Part shown: piece after piece, positions 18,700 through 28,137 of the stretch | How the letters are laid out: every line of letters begins with the position of its first letter | Position numbering within the stretch: position 1 is the stretch's first letter | From: Marinomonas polaris DSM 16579 | GTDB lineage: Bacteria > Pseudomonadota > Gammaproteobacteria > Pseudomonadales > Marinomonadaceae | Direction of reading: 5' to 3' | Length of the DNA: 64,000 nt | Assembly (NCBI RefSeq): GCF_900129155.1 | Contig: NZ_FQVF01000015.1 | Coordinates: 1 to 64,000 of the forward strand | Notes under the pieces: generated by a model | Database searches by the model: none | Seen by the model: only the letters and a program-made list of their open reading frames with translations | Told to the model about the DNA's origin: nothing | Translations under genes and position numbers: made by a program

Positions 18700-19736
18700 T
18701 TAACACAAACTCGACGCTCGCACGCGTTACCAATGGACGTAAAAAACGATCTAAGCGCTGGAAATGCGTGGCTAGCTTACTTTGCTTATTGGCTGTGGCT
18801 GCGTTTTCAATCACCTTAACCTTGGGACAATCCTTTACACCACCACAAGACGTTATAAACGTTTTATTGGGTGAACATGTCCCAAGCGCGTCTTTTGTGG
18901 TGGGTCAGTTGCGCCTACCACGAGCGATTATGTCCCTTCTCGTCGGTATGAGTTTTGGTATGGCTGGTGTGGCATTCCAAGTCATGCTGAGAAATCCATT
19001 GGCCAGCCCCGATATTATCGGAGTGAGTTCAGGTGCGACCGCCGCCGCGGTGTTTGCCATTATTGTGCTGCACATGGATGGCACTAGCGTGGCCTTCTTC
19101 TCAATCGCAGTAGGCTTATTGGTCGCTTTAGCAGTCTATGGATTGTCCTATCGAAATGGAGCGTCAGGCGCTCGACTTATTCTGGTTGGCATTGGCGTCT
19201 CTGCGATGATTGAAAGCTTTATTGTGTATTTGTTATCCCAAGCCCAAGCATGGGATCGCCAAGAAGCCATGCGCTGGCTCAGTGGAAGTGTGAACTCCGC
19301 ACAAATTCATCAAGCATTGCCACTCATTCTCTCTTTATTGGTGTTCGGTGGATTTTTACTAAGCCGAAGCAGAGATTTAGAAGCATTACGAATGGGTGAC
19401 GATACCGCCCACGCATTGGGTGTTCGAGTCGGCATGACACGCATTACCGTCATTGTGTCGGCTGTTGGGCTGATTGCTGTGGGAGTCGCAATCACAGGGC
19501 CTATTGCGTTTGTGGCTTTCTTATCAGGCCCCATTGCGGTTCGCCTTGTGAAGAACAATGGTTCTTTGCTGATTCCTTCCGGTTTAGTGGGCGCTTGCTT
19601 AGTCATGGGCGGTGATTACATCGGACAATTCTTGCTGCCTAGTCGCTACCCTGTCGGTGTGATTACTGGCGCTCTAGGCGCGCCCTACCTTATTTATCTT
19701 ATTATTCGTGTCAATCGTAAAGGTGGCTCACTATGA
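18696..19736 (+). CDS. Iron-siderophore ABC transporter permease (FecCD family), second
   Basis: A 346-aa partner permease starting at the ATG at 18696 (ATGA overlap with the first permease); the longer open frame upstream is out of context. After a basic N-terminus come the family motifs LRLPRAIMSLLVGMSFGMAG, LRNPLASPDIIGVSSGA, GPIAFVAFLSGPIAVRL and the C-terminal RYPVGVITGALGAPYLIYLI. As in FepG or the second half of FhuB, it forms the heterodimeric pore with the first permease. The stop overlaps the ATPase start by 4 bp. Confidence 0.92.
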   Translation: MINTNSTLARVTNGRKKRSKRWKCVASLLCLLAVAAFSITLTLGQSFTPPQDVINVLLGEHVPSASFVVGQLRLPRAIMSLLVGMSFGMAGVAFQVMLRNPLASPDIIGVSSGATAAAVFAIIVLHMDGTSVAFFSIAVGLLVALAVYGLSYRNGASGARLILVGIGVSAMIESFIVYLLSQAQAWDRQEAMRWLSGSVNSAQIHQALPLILSLLVFGGFLLSRSRDLEALRMGDDTAHALGVRVGMTRITVIVSAVGLIAVGVAITGPIAFVAFLSGPIAVRLVKNNGSLLIPSGLVGACLVMGGDYIGQFLLPSRYPVGVITGALGAPYLIYLIIRVNRKGGSL

Positions 19737-20542
19737 CACTAAAACACCAACTCGTTGCCGATCATCTTGCTGCTGGTTACGGTGAAAAAACCATCCTGAA
19801 CGATATCAACATTGACATTAAACCCAGTCAAATTACGTCTATTATTGGCGCCAATGCCTGTGGAAAATCCACCTTATTGCGCACTATGTCACGCTTGTTA
19901 TCGCCGTCTAATGGCCAAGTCTTGCTTGATGGCAAATCGATACACAGCATGCCAACGCGACAATTAGCGCAAACACTCGGCTTACTCCCTCAGTCACCGA
20001 TTGCACCGGAAGGCATCACGGTCAGCGATCTAGTCAGCCGAGGCAGACATCCCCATCATGGATTCCTGTCAAGATGGCGCAAAGAAGACGATGAAGCCAT
20101 TACCAAGGCACTAGAAACTACCAAAACCACCGAGCTTTTGGACCGAGAAATAGACGAGTTATCAGGTGGTCAACGCCAACGCGTCTGGATCGCCATGGCA
20201 TTAGCGCAAGAAACCGACATATTGCTGTTAGACGAGCCGACCACCTTCTTGGATGTCGCTCACCAAATTGAAGTATTGGACCTACTTGTCGACCTAAACC
20301 AAACCCGTGGCACCACCATCGTATTGGTATTGCATGATCTTAATCTGGCGGCACGTTATTCAGACCAGCTCATCGCCATAAGACAAGGTCAAGTCTTTGC
20401 CAATGGAACGCCAAACGAGGTGGTAACAGAAGATATGATTCACGCTGTTTTTGATCTGCAGAGCCAAGTCATCACAGACCCAATTTCCGGTAGCCCAATG
20501 GTTTTACCCATTGGGCGTCACAATAGAATAAAACACACTTAA
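19733..20542 (+). CDS. Iron-siderophore ABC transporter ATPase
   Basis: A 269-aa nucleotide-binding subunit of FepC/FhuC type. The Walker A is GANACGKST (about 39-47), the signature LSGGQRQR, the Walker B ILLLDEPT and the switch histidine in LVLHDLN. It energises ferric-siderophore import through the two FecCD permeases. It is the last gene of the overlapping binding protein-permease-permease-ATPase set, 94 bp before the TonB-dependent receptor. Confidence 0.94.
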   Translation: MTLKHQLVADHLAAGYGEKTILNDINIDIKPSQITSIIGANACGKSTLLRTMSRLLSPSNGQVLLDGKSIHSMPTRQLAQTLGLLPQSPIAPEGITVSDLVSRGRHPHHGFLSRWRKEDDEAITKALETTKTTELLDREIDELSGGQRQRVWIAMALAQETDILLLDEPTTFLDVAHQIEVLDLLVDLNQTRGTTIVLVLHDLNLAARYSDQLIAIRQGQVFANGTPNEVVTEDMIHAVFDLQSQVITDPISGSPMVLPIGRHNRIKHT

Positions 20543-20577
20543 ATAAAGCAGACTGAAACCCTTATCCATAACAAATA

Positions 20578-20596
20578 CATATCAATAATCATTAGC
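20578..20596 (+). promoter_or_regulatory. Fur-box-like site upstream of the TonB-dependent receptor
   Basis: The 19-mer CATATCAATAATCATTAGC matches the Fur consensus at 14 of 19 positions, including an intact AATCATTA core. It lies 41 bp before the receptor start (20637). A separate Fur-controlled promoter for the receptor is inferred. Confidence 0.55.
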
Positions 20597-20636
20597 AACA
20601 CTATTTTCATATTATGAAATTATAGAGGAACCAAAG

Positions 20637-22736
20637 ATGAACAAGAAAAGCACTCTTCCCTTAAAGTTAAAGCAAAGCCACTGCGCTGTCGCGACACTTT
20701 TCTGCTGCTCCGCACTCACACCAATTGCTGGGTATGCAGAAACAGAAAATGAGGCAGGCACCTTTCGACTTTCCCCTATCATGGTGAATGATCAAGCTAT
20801 AGCCGATGATGACTCAGAATCAGTTGTGGCCAAAGAACTATGGGTCGGCGGCAAAGTCGCTACCAGCATTCAAGACACGCCAGCGTCTGTCTCTGTCATC
20901 ACTGAAAAAGAAATCAAGCAACGTGGCGCCAGCACCACAGAAGAAGTGCTTGAATATACACCAGGCACAGTGACAGGTTATTACAGTACAGATGACCGAA
21001 ATGACTATTTCCAAATTCGCGGCTTTAGCGCCACAACCTATCGTGATGGACTAACGCTTGGCTCTATGAGAGGCATTAGAGAAGACGCTTATGCTTTCGA
21101 GCGCGTTGAGGTAATCCGCGGCGCGAATTCGACTCTATTTGGTCCTGCAGACCCTGGCGGATCCATAAACTTCGTCAGTAAACAACCAAAATTCTATCGC
21201 TTTAATAATGCCTTCGTTACATATGGCTCTAACGACCATAAAGAAATGGGTATCGATGTTGGCGACACACTTGATGAAGACAAAACCCTAGCCTACCGAC
21301 TAACAGGCAAGGTAAAAGACAGTGACCGAGAATACGATTACTCAAAAGATGATTCACAATTCATCATGGGCGGCCTTGCTTGGGAGCCTAATGACAACAC
21401 CAGAGCCAACCTAATTGTTGACTACCTAAAAACCGATTCATCACCAAACAGCGGCGGCTATCCTGCTGGCAAAAACTATGACAGCAGCCTATTTTATGGT
21501 GAACCTGATTATAATTCCCACGATGTAGAGCGAACCAACATCAGCGCCAATATTACCCACAAGCTTGATAATGGCTTTAAAGTCATTTCAAACTTACGCT
21601 ACAGTGATGCTGAAGACAGCTTTGGTTATTTGTACCTAAGCAAATACTCTGCTGACACGTCTGGAACCACTATGGGACGCGACTACTACGCCCAAGACTC
21701 TAAATTAGAGCAGTTCAATGGCAACTTGTTAGGGCAATATGACATTAGTTTTGACCGCCTAGATAGCAGTACTGTATTTGGTATCGAGTATCAAGATTCG
21801 ACGACAGATTCCACTACTTACTATGGAAGCGCTTCAAGTATTGATATTAATAATCCTATTTATTCTGGTGCCCCTACAAACACGCCAGTTTACGGAAACA
21901 CAAAAACTGATTACCAAACAAAAGCCGTGTTAATTCAGCAGAACTTCGCGTTAGATGATAAATACATTCTTACTATTGGCGCTAGACACGACGACATTGA
22001 TGTTAGTCAAATGAACTATTTGACCGAGACAAAATCTTCAAATGACTTTTCAGAAGACACTTTCCGCTCGGCATTTACATATAAATTTAACGATGAAGTG
22101 TCTGCCTACATAAGCCAAGTAGAGTCCGTAGCTCCGCCATCTGCGACGAGTACAAAAATCGTCCGCGGCGAACAGACTGAGGTCGGCGTTAAATACTCGC
22201 CAAGTAATATGAACGCCCTGTTCTCTATTGCTGTTTACGATCTTGAAAAAAGCAATGTAGAAACCTCTTCTTTCCAAAGTAGCGGCATCGTTCGTGAAAC
22301 CATTGGTAAAAACCAAGTGAAAGGTGTGGATCTAGAAGCTCGCGCGGAATTAACCGATAATTTAAGCATCTCCGGTGGTTACTCATACATGGAGCCAAAG
22401 ATTACCAAAGATGATACCTACGAAGGCAAAACGATCTCATACACCCCCAAGCATTCCGCTTCTGTATGGGGACATTACACACTTCCACGCCAAGATATGT
22501 CTGTCGGTCTAGGGGCGCGTTACATCGGTTCCTACTACTTCACTAATACCAACGATTCGAAAAGTGAATCCGCAGTAATAGTAGATGCTTCATTTGGCTA
22601 TGACATTACAAAAGACACTCAACTTTCTATGAATATCAGTAACTTACTTGATAAAGAATACGTTGCGGGGTCTGGTTCAGCGGATTTCTATAACCCAGGC
22701 CGAGATATAACCCTTACTTTAAACCACAGCTGGTAA
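20637..22736 (+). CDS. TonB-dependent siderophore receptor
   Basis: A 699-aa outer-membrane ferric-siderophore receptor. It has a signal peptide to about residue 34 (ends PIAGYA), a plug domain (about 70-220: DTPASVSVITEKEI, YFQIRGFSATTYRDG, VEVIRGANSTLFGPADPGGSINFVSK) and a 22-strand barrel ending in the aromatic C-terminus NHSW needed for BAM insertion. The plug motifs are those of the FhuA/FoxA/FpvA siderophore group rather than heme or cobalamin receptors. No TonB-interacting secretin/TonB N-terminal signalling domain is present. It is the last gene of the iron locus, followed by a strong terminator. Confidence 0.92.
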   Translation: MNKKSTLPLKLKQSHCAVATLFCCSALTPIAGYAETENEAGTFRLSPIMVNDQAIADDDSESVVAKELWVGGKVATSIQDTPASVSVITEKEIKQRGASTTEEVLEYTPGTVTGYYSTDDRNDYFQIRGFSATTYRDGLTLGSMRGIREDAYAFERVEVIRGANSTLFGPADPGGSINFVSKQPKFYRFNNAFVTYGSNDHKEMGIDVGDTLDEDKTLAYRLTGKVKDSDREYDYSKDDSQFIMGGLAWEPNDNTRANLIVDYLKTDSSPNSGGYPAGKNYDSSLFYGEPDYNSHDVERTNISANITHKLDNGFKVISNLRYSDAEDSFGYLYLSKYSADTSGTTMGRDYYAQDSKLEQFNGNLLGQYDISFDRLDSSTVFGIEYQDSTTDSTTYYGSASSIDINNPIYSGAPTNTPVYGNTKTDYQTKAVLIQQNFALDDKYILTIGARHDDIDVSQMNYLTETKSSNDFSEDTFRSAFTYKFNDEVSAYISQVESVAPPSATSTKIVRGEQTEVGVKYSPSNMNALFSIAVYDLEKSNVETSSFQSSGIVRETIGKNQVKGVDLEARAELTDNLSISGGYSYMEPKITKDDTYEGKTISYTPKHSASVWGHYTLPRQDMSVGLGARYIGSYYFTNTNDSKSESAVIVDASFGYDITKDTQLSMNISNLLDKEYVAGSGSADFYNPGRDITLTLNHSW

Positions 22737-22777
22737 ACAGCCGTAAGACAATAAATCGAACACCATCCCTTTTATTT

Positions 22778-22810
22778 AGCCAGTATGGACACCCATACTG
22801 GCTTTGTTTA
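22778..22810. terminator. Bidirectional terminator between the siderophore receptor and pap2
   Basis: An 11-bp perfect hairpin, AGCCAGTATGG (22778-22788) and CCATACTGGCT (22793-22803), with an ACAC loop. A T-rich run follows on the plus strand and A/T-rich DNA on the other side. It closes both the rightward receptor gene and the leftward dgkA-eptA-pap2 operon. Confidence 0.85.
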
Positions 22811-22820
22811 TTTACACTAA

Positions 22821-23381
22821 CTAGTAACTCATGAATGCATAAAGTCCATACGCATTTCTGTCAATAATTGGAGCAACTACGAGGTTTCTAACACTCTTTC
22901 CCATACCAGTTATGACATATTGAACACCCACGGCTAGCGCAGCTCCTGCTGCGACATCACGCCAGTAATGATATTCACCATGCACCCTAGAATAACCAAC
23001 AAAAGAAGCAGCAGCATAAGCTGGCACACCGTATTCCCATCCGTAACGCATCTGCAAGAAAGCCGCACCTTGAAAAGCGGCTGAAGTATGCCCTGAAGGA
23101 AATGAATTATTGTCATTTCCGTTTGGACGCTCTTCATCTACTGCAAATTTTAGAGTATGTGTTGCAACTGAAGTCCACAAAGCCCCCTCAGCCCATTGCT
23201 TAGTACCCTCAGAGTCACCTTTCATTAATGAAACCATACCAGCCATCAGTGGAATACCTATCTGAAGATTATCTCCAGCACGCACGATACCATCATCAGC
23301 ATGAACCGCACTAAAGCAAGACACAAATAAACAGACAACTATCGCCCTAACTAATTTAACAAAAGCTTGTCGTAATCTCAT
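22821..23381 (-). CDS. PAP2-family phosphatase, exported
   Basis: A 186-aa type 2 phosphatidic acid phosphatase-like protein with an N-terminal signal or anchor (ends FSAVHA). The three PAP2 motifs are present: KFAVDEERPNG (motif 1), PSGHTSAAF (motif 2) and SRVHGEYHYWRDVAAG (motif 3 with the catalytic His). The ATG at 23381 overlaps the eptA stop (ATGA), so the two are translationally coupled; another ATG lies 18 bp upstream. The likely substrates are lipid phosphates or pyrophosphates released during envelope modification. A pap2 gene also follows mobile mcr-1, which supports a shared role with eptA. Confidence 0.88.
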   Translation of the reverse strand: MRLRQAFVKLVRAIVVCLFVSCFSAVHADDGIVRAGDNLQIGIPLMAGMVSLMKGDSEGTKQWAEGALWTSVATHTLKFAVDEERPNGNDNNSFPSGHTSAAFQGAAFLQMRYGWEYGVPAYAAASFVGYSRVHGEYHYWRDVAAGAALAVGVQYVITGMGKSVRNLVVAPIIDRNAYGLYAFMSY

Positions 23382-25024
23382 TTTTGAGCCCCCAAGCATG
23401 CGTTAAATATATTCAGCTTTGGGTTCAGCTCTTGTGTAGAGACACGAGCAAGACTAAGTAATGAATGGAAAAAGTAATCATGAGAAATGTCTGTATCTTT
23501 TGATGCTTTTAGACAATCCATATCTATATTGAAAGCGGTAGCCGTTTCTTCTGGCAACCATACAAACCAAGGCACTTGAGTCTGGTATTCGGGAGCAAAT
23601 GCATATGGCGCACCATGCAAATACAGCCCGTTTTCACCTAAAGATTCTCCATGGTCTGAAACATATATAAGACCGACATTATATTTCTCTTGATATTTTT
23701 TTAGCTTTTCAATCAGTTGAGAAAGAATAAAATCGGTATAAACAATCGTATTGTCATAAACATTAACGATTTCTTGGTCAGTACATTGCTCAATGTCCTG
23801 CCTTTCACAGGCTGGCTCAAATACAGACATAGATTTAGGGTATCTTTTATAGTATGTCGTCCCATGAGAGCCAATAATGTGAAAAGCAAGCAGTTTGTTT
23901 GGGGCCTCCATATCTTGGATGTTTTTATCTACATCCGTGATTAGTGCCTCATCGTAACAATAGCTGCCATCACAAAATTCAGATCGATTTCGAGCTAATT
24001 CGACAAATGGAATACGTTTGGCGACTCCCTTATCACCGCCATCATTTTCCTTCCATAAAAGCTGATAGCCACTTTTTTGAATAATATCTAGAACATTACT
24101 TTGACTATTTGCGACTTCTTTTTTATAAGACTGACGAGATAAATTCGAGAACATACATGGCACAGAGTGCGCTGTAGCTGTTCCACAGGATTCAACTGAA
24201 GAAAATGAAACTAAGTCGTATTTTTCTGTATAAGGATTTGTATTGCGAGAATAGCCATTGTATTGAATATTCTGTGAGCGAGCGGTTTCACCAAGAACCA
24301 CAAAAATTAGATTCGGTTTATTCGAATGATTCGGTATTATTTTCGCATCATCCCCAAGCTCTCTATATTCAATAGGATCAGAAAATACATACTTTTTTAA
24401 ATATTTATAAGTTCCATACACATGAGTAGGAGTAACCATTTTATCCATGTAGGAATGGTTGCGCCCTACAGCTGCTATTTCTTTGTAATTAATTTTAACA
24501 ACTAGAAAACCAACAAAAACAGCAATTAAAATAGTAATAATTCGTTCTGAGATTTCTTTTAATAGAGTCGCTCTAAATCCTGTCTTTTTCAACGCAATAA
24601 AAATAGATGGAAAAATACCAAGCATAATCACAAACGATATAGATCCAAAAGAAAGAAAACCTAATGCTTCGGATGGATCTGTCTCGATTGTATTTTCAAT
24701 CATTCCGATATCCCAAATAACGCCATAATGTAAGGTGGCATATACACAGGATGCTGAAGTAATAATAAGCGGAATGAATATCAACTTATTTATTAGTGGA
24801 AAAGCAAATAACTGAAATACAATAACAAAAACTGATGATAATAAAATTGGAATTGAAACAATGAGAGCGTAGCTGAATGAATCCGTACCTTTCGTTACTT
24901 TTATAAATTCATTAATAATAGGTGCATTTAAAATTGTTCCGAAATATATCCCGACCAATGTACTAAGAAAACTATATGAAATAGGGCGTCTAAAAAAACG
25001 TATAACTCCAAATTTCCCAAGCAT
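23378..25024 (-). CDS. eptA: Lipid A phosphoethanolamine transferase (EptA/MCR family)
   Basis: Inner-membrane enzyme (548 aa) that moves phosphoethanolamine from phosphatidylethanolamine to lipid A, lowering its negative charge and polymyxin binding. Five hydrophobic helices lie in the first ~180 residues, then a periplasmic sulfatase-fold domain. That domain has the zinc Glu in VVLGETARSQN (Glu246), the nucleophile Thr in GTATAHSVPCMFS (about 282-284), SDHGESLG with Asp-His ligands, and several paired cysteines. I chose the ATG at 25024 because AAAGGA stands just upstream; earlier Met codons overlap dgkA. It is the middle gene of dgkA-eptA-pap2 and AT-rich compared with flanking core genes. 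Confidence 0.92.
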   Translation of the reverse strand: MLGKFGVIRFFRRPISYSFLSTLVGIYFGTILNAPIINEFIKVTKGTDSFSYALIVSIPILLSSVFVIVFQLFAFPLINKLIFIPLIITSASCVYATLHYGVIWDIGMIENTIETDPSEALGFLSFGSISFVIMLGIFPSIFIALKKTGFRATLLKEISERIITILIAVFVGFLVVKINYKEIAAVGRNHSYMDKMVTPTHVYGTYKYLKKYVFSDPIEYRELGDDAKIIPNHSNKPNLIFVVLGETARSQNIQYNGYSRNTNPYTEKYDLVSFSSVESCGTATAHSVPCMFSNLSRQSYKKEVANSQSNVLDIIQKSGYQLLWKENDGGDKGVAKRIPFVELARNRSEFCDGSYCYDEALITDVDKNIQDMEAPNKLLAFHIIGSHGTTYYKRYPKSMSVFEPACERQDIEQCTDQEIVNVYDNTIVYTDFILSQLIEKLKKYQEKYNVGLIYVSDHGESLGENGLYLHGAPYAFAPEYQTQVPWFVWLPEETATAFNIDMDCLKASKDTDISHDYFFHSLLSLARVSTQELNPKLNIFNACLGAQK

Positions 25025-25046
25025 ATTTCCTTTGGCTAAAAAAGCT

Positions 25047-25469
25047 CTAATTAAAGGCATAAGACAGCACCTCATCACCTAAAATTAAGCTCCAACTAGC
25101 GATTAAGACCACTAACGAAACAAAAACAGCAGCACTACCAATGTCTTTTGCTCGACCACTAAGTTCATGATATTCATCACCTACACGGTCTACGACAGCT
25201 TCGATTCCTGAGTTAAGTAACTCAACAATAAGCACAAGTAACAAAGTTGAGATCAACATTGCTTTTTCTACACCCGTGCTATCTGAAAGTAAGGCGATTG
25301 GCCCCATTATTAAAATTAGAGCTGTTTCTTGACGGACTGCTGCTTCATATTTAAAAGCAGCTTTAAAGCCTTGATATGAATATCCAGCAGCTTTAATAAC
25401 TCGCATAATCCCTGTGTAACTTGACTTCAACACGCTCTCCCACGACTTAACTGGATGTTTTTTGAACAA
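25047..25469 (-). CDS. dgkA: Diacylglycerol kinase (prokaryotic type)
   Basis: Small inner-membrane kinase (140 aa) that turns diacylglycerol into phosphatidic acid. It has the amphipathic N-terminus and three transmembrane helices of the DgkA trimer, with YEAAVRQE near residue 45 and the catalytic ELLNSGIEAVVDRV and HELSGRAKDIGSAAVF motifs. EptA releases diacylglycerol from PE, so co-transcription with eptA recycles the by-product; the same pairing accompanies mcr-3. It is the first gene of the leftward operon, divergent from the kinase-sigma module across about 170 bp. Confidence 0.93.
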   Translation of the reverse strand: MFKKHPVKSWESVLKSSYTGIMRVIKAAGYSYQGFKAAFKYEAAVRQETALILIMGPIALLSDSTGVEKAMLISTLLLVLIVELLNSGIEAVVDRVGDEYHELSGRAKDIGSAAVFVSLVVLIASWSLILGDEVLSYAFN

Positions 25470-25641
25470 AAAACACTACGGCTTTAAAATTTCATCGTGG
25501 AGGATTTTAGAAACGTCTTTTCCTAAGGCAAAGATACGTATTTTGAAAGGAAACCCGTAAATTATTTTTTATTTTTTCATCTAAATTAATCAGTTATACT
25601 CACGCGACACTGACAGCCTAATCTTGTGTAAGGTTAAATTA

Positions 25642-26922
25642 ATGCCACTTCTTACTGAATTAATTCACAAAACATCTTACATGGATGAGGAAGAACGCTG
25701 TGAATTCATTGAAGACTTGAAACGAAAACATCCAGAGCTACTTAAAGATATTGATGATCAACTTTCTTTCAATGCAGACTTTGACCTTACAAAAATTCTC
25801 TCTGTATCAGCTTCATACGCAGTCTCTTCTGACATCTATTTAGAAAGCTCTATTGTAGGGAAATATAAACTACAGAATAAGCTAGGCTCTGGTGGGATTG
25901 GCGTCGTTTATAAAGCCGAAAGAAATGATCAAACCTTTGAACAATCTGTAGCGGTAAAATTTATACAACCTGCTTTGGTTAAAGTTATTGGTCGATGGGC
26001 TTTATTTCGTGAAGCACAACTTCTTGCAAGTCTCAATCACCCTAATATTGCTAAAGTATTTGACGGAGGAGAGCACGAAGGACATATTTATATTTCTATG
26101 GAATGGATTGATGGCTCAACGCTAGGAGACCATTTAAAAAACAAGAATATAAGTCAAAATGAAAAACTTAGTATATTCATTGATATTTGCAGTGCATTAG
26201 AACATGCACATTCAAGAAATATAATACATGGAGATATCAAACCCTCAAACATTATTATTGATGAGATAGGAAGAGCTAAACTCATAGATTTCAATTTATT
26301 TATAAAAACAAAAACAGGGGCAGACATAGAAGGTATATCCGCATTCACTTCTGAATATTCAAGTCCAGAACAATTAGAGTCAAAAGAACTAACACAAAGT
26401 ATAGATATCTATTCATCAGGAAAATTATTAAAAGAATTAACTAGAGACTATAATTCCCAAGAGCTAGAAAAAATAATCAATAAATCCACTCAGCATGAAT
26501 CATCCAACCGATACTCTAACATTACAGAGCTAAAGAATGATGTTAAAAATATATTAGAAATAAAACCCATATCAGTGATGAAGGGAAACTATATTTATAT
26601 TTTAAAAAAGTTCATTAAAAGAAGGCGGTTTATATCTCTATTAATTTCAATCGTATTTATAACTTTAATTACCTTCTGGATGTCTATCTTTTTAAAAAAC
26701 AAACAAATTGAACTTGAGAAAAAAGCAGCTGAAAGTTTATTATTCGAAATAGCAAATTTATTACACTACAGCGATGATGAAAAATACAGACAAGCAACTT
26801 TGGATACCATGTTAGATCTAACTAGAAGAAAAATTCTATCAAATCAAGACATATCTGATGAAATGAAAGGGAAATTACTTAAAGAACTAATAAGCCCGTC
26901 TAAAACTTACAATCACAAATAA
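25642..26922 (+). CDS. Membrane-anchored Ser/Thr protein kinase (sigma-factor-linked type)
   Basis: A 426-aa Hanks-type kinase starting at the ATG at 25642 (AAGG about 8 nt upstream). Residues 1-65 are a helical extension like that of kinases paired with ECF sigma factors. The kinase domain (about 75-305) has a P-loop GSGGIGVV (82-89), the Lys of VAVKFI (106), the catalytic loop HGDIKPSNI with Asp198 and Asn203, Asp216 of a DFN triplet, and SSPEQ (240-244). One transmembrane helix (about 329-350) follows, then a ~75-residue domain probably in the periplasm. Odd points are HGD for HRD and DFN for DFG. The ATP- and metal-binding residues remain, so activity is likely. It is the first gene of a very AT-rich three-gene operon. 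Confidence 0.88.
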   Translation: MPLLTELIHKTSYMDEEERCEFIEDLKRKHPELLKDIDDQLSFNADFDLTKILSVSASYAVSSDIYLESSIVGKYKLQNKLGSGGIGVVYKAERNDQTFEQSVAVKFIQPALVKVIGRWALFREAQLLASLNHPNIAKVFDGGEHEGHIYISMEWIDGSTLGDHLKNKNISQNEKLSIFIDICSALEHAHSRNIIHGDIKPSNIIIDEIGRAKLIDFNLFIKTKTGADIEGISAFTSEYSSPEQLESKELTQSIDIYSSGKLLKELTRDYNSQELEKIINKSTQHESSNRYSNITELKNDVKNILEIKPISVMKGNYIYILKKFIKRRRFISLLISIVFITLITFWMSIFLKNKQIELEKKAAESLLFEIANLLHYSDDEKYRQATLDTMLDLTRRKILSNQDISDEMKGKLLKELISPSKTYNHK

Positions 26923-26937
26923 AATGAAATATATAAA

Positions 26938-28134
26938 ATGCTGAAAAACAAAACATTAAAGATCGATTTAATTAAATCAATTTTCCTCGTAACAATAACT
27001 ATGATGTCATTTAAAACAATTGCAGACACGAAAAAAGCTCAACTCTCCGAAAAAATGGATATGGAAATATATTATGAAACGTCAAGTGGTTTATTCGGAT
27101 TAACAGACAATGGATATTATAATTTCAATACAGGTGACGATGTTACTTTCTACTTAACTGAAAACAAAAAAATAGAGATATTAAAGCTAAATAAAAAACT
27201 AACAAATTCAAAAAACACAAATTTTAAAGAAGTGGCTTTTCAACCATTAGATAAAACGCTAACAAATTACGTTGTACAGAAAGCAGATAAAAATGGTGAT
27301 TTATGTTTTTATGATGTATCTAAATATTCTACTGAAAATTACACAGGGCCAATTGGTGAAACGTATTACAAAGTAACTGCTAAAGGGATTTATGAGTACC
27401 CTAGTATAGGCGATGATTTTACGAACTGTGAGCGCAAACCTAGTACCAAAAAAAATGTAAGCTTTGAGCCAATCGACGATTTTTCTCGTTTTGAAGGCGG
27501 AATTCTCGGCTGTGCATTAAATGGCTGCTCTATTAAAGACCTTAATGGATACTCTTTGACTGCTTATGCCGTAGAGAATAAAGGTAATGAAAAATATCGA
27601 AGTGTCGCAATGCATTATGATCAAGATAGTAAAATCTTGGTCGAAAAGAGTAAGGGCATAGGAAAGCAAGATGGAATATCTCATTTGAATTTAGCTGAAT
27701 ACCTCTGGTTAACGCCTTTAAAAGAAGATATAGATAGCTTAAAATTTAACGGATTATGGCGCTATAGAGAGATAGGACAAGAAGAAATTAAAACTGGTTG
27801 CATCTTAATAAAAGGTGATCAAATTTTTGAGTCTAATAAAACAAAATCTAACTGCATAAAGTCAGTTGAAAGCTATAAAATAGATGTTTCATCGAAATAT
27901 ATTGATATGTGGTGGCTTAAAAATAAAGGGGCAACAGCAACAATTGCTCAAGTTAATGCCGCAGTAAAATATAAAGATCAAAACAATATAGTACAATATA
28001 CTGAATGGGAGTACTTCCCCATTTCTGATGATTTAGAGAGTGCTCCTCTTTATAAATACTCATACAATCCAAATGAAATAAAAAACAAGAAAAAAGAAAT
28101 ATTTTCTATAACCACATTCGAGAGAGTCAAATAA
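26938..28134 (+). CDS. Unknown exported protein between kinase and sigma factor
   Basis: No family recognised. The 398 aa have a likely signal peptide (basic MLKNKTLKIDLIK, hydrophobic core, cut near FKTIADTKK at about residue 30) and then a soluble, Tyr/Lys/Asn-rich domain. It contains six or so cysteines spread in pairs (such as GCALNGC), fitting periplasmic disulfides. There are no further membrane segments. It lies 15 bp after the kinase and 3 bp before the sigma-factor start, so it belongs to the same operon. A periplasmic sensor or ligand-binding partner for the kinase's outer domain is inferred from position only. Base composition is strongly AT-rich. Confidence 0.8.
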   Translation: MLKNKTLKIDLIKSIFLVTITMMSFKTIADTKKAQLSEKMDMEIYYETSSGLFGLTDNGYYNFNTGDDVTFYLTENKKIEILKLNKKLTNSKNTNFKEVAFQPLDKTLTNYVVQKADKNGDLCFYDVSKYSTENYTGPIGETYYKVTAKGIYEYPSIGDDFTNCERKPSTKKNVSFEPIDDFSRFEGGILGCALNGCSIKDLNGYSLTAYAVENKGNEKYRSVAMHYDQDSKILVEKSKGIGKQDGISHLNLAEYLWLTPLKEDIDSLKFNGLWRYREIGQEEIKTGCILIKGDQIFESNKTKSNCIKSVESYKIDVSSKYIDMWWLKNKGATATIAQVNAAVKYKDQNNIVQYTEWEYFPISDDLESAPLYKYSYNPNEIKNKKKEIFSITTFERVK

Positions 28135-28137
28135 GCA

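Noticed and set aside
25642..26922. Calling the kinase a pseudokinase because of DFN and HGD.
   Set aside because: The Lys, catalytic Asp, Asn and metal-binding Asp are all retained, so catalysis is still expected.
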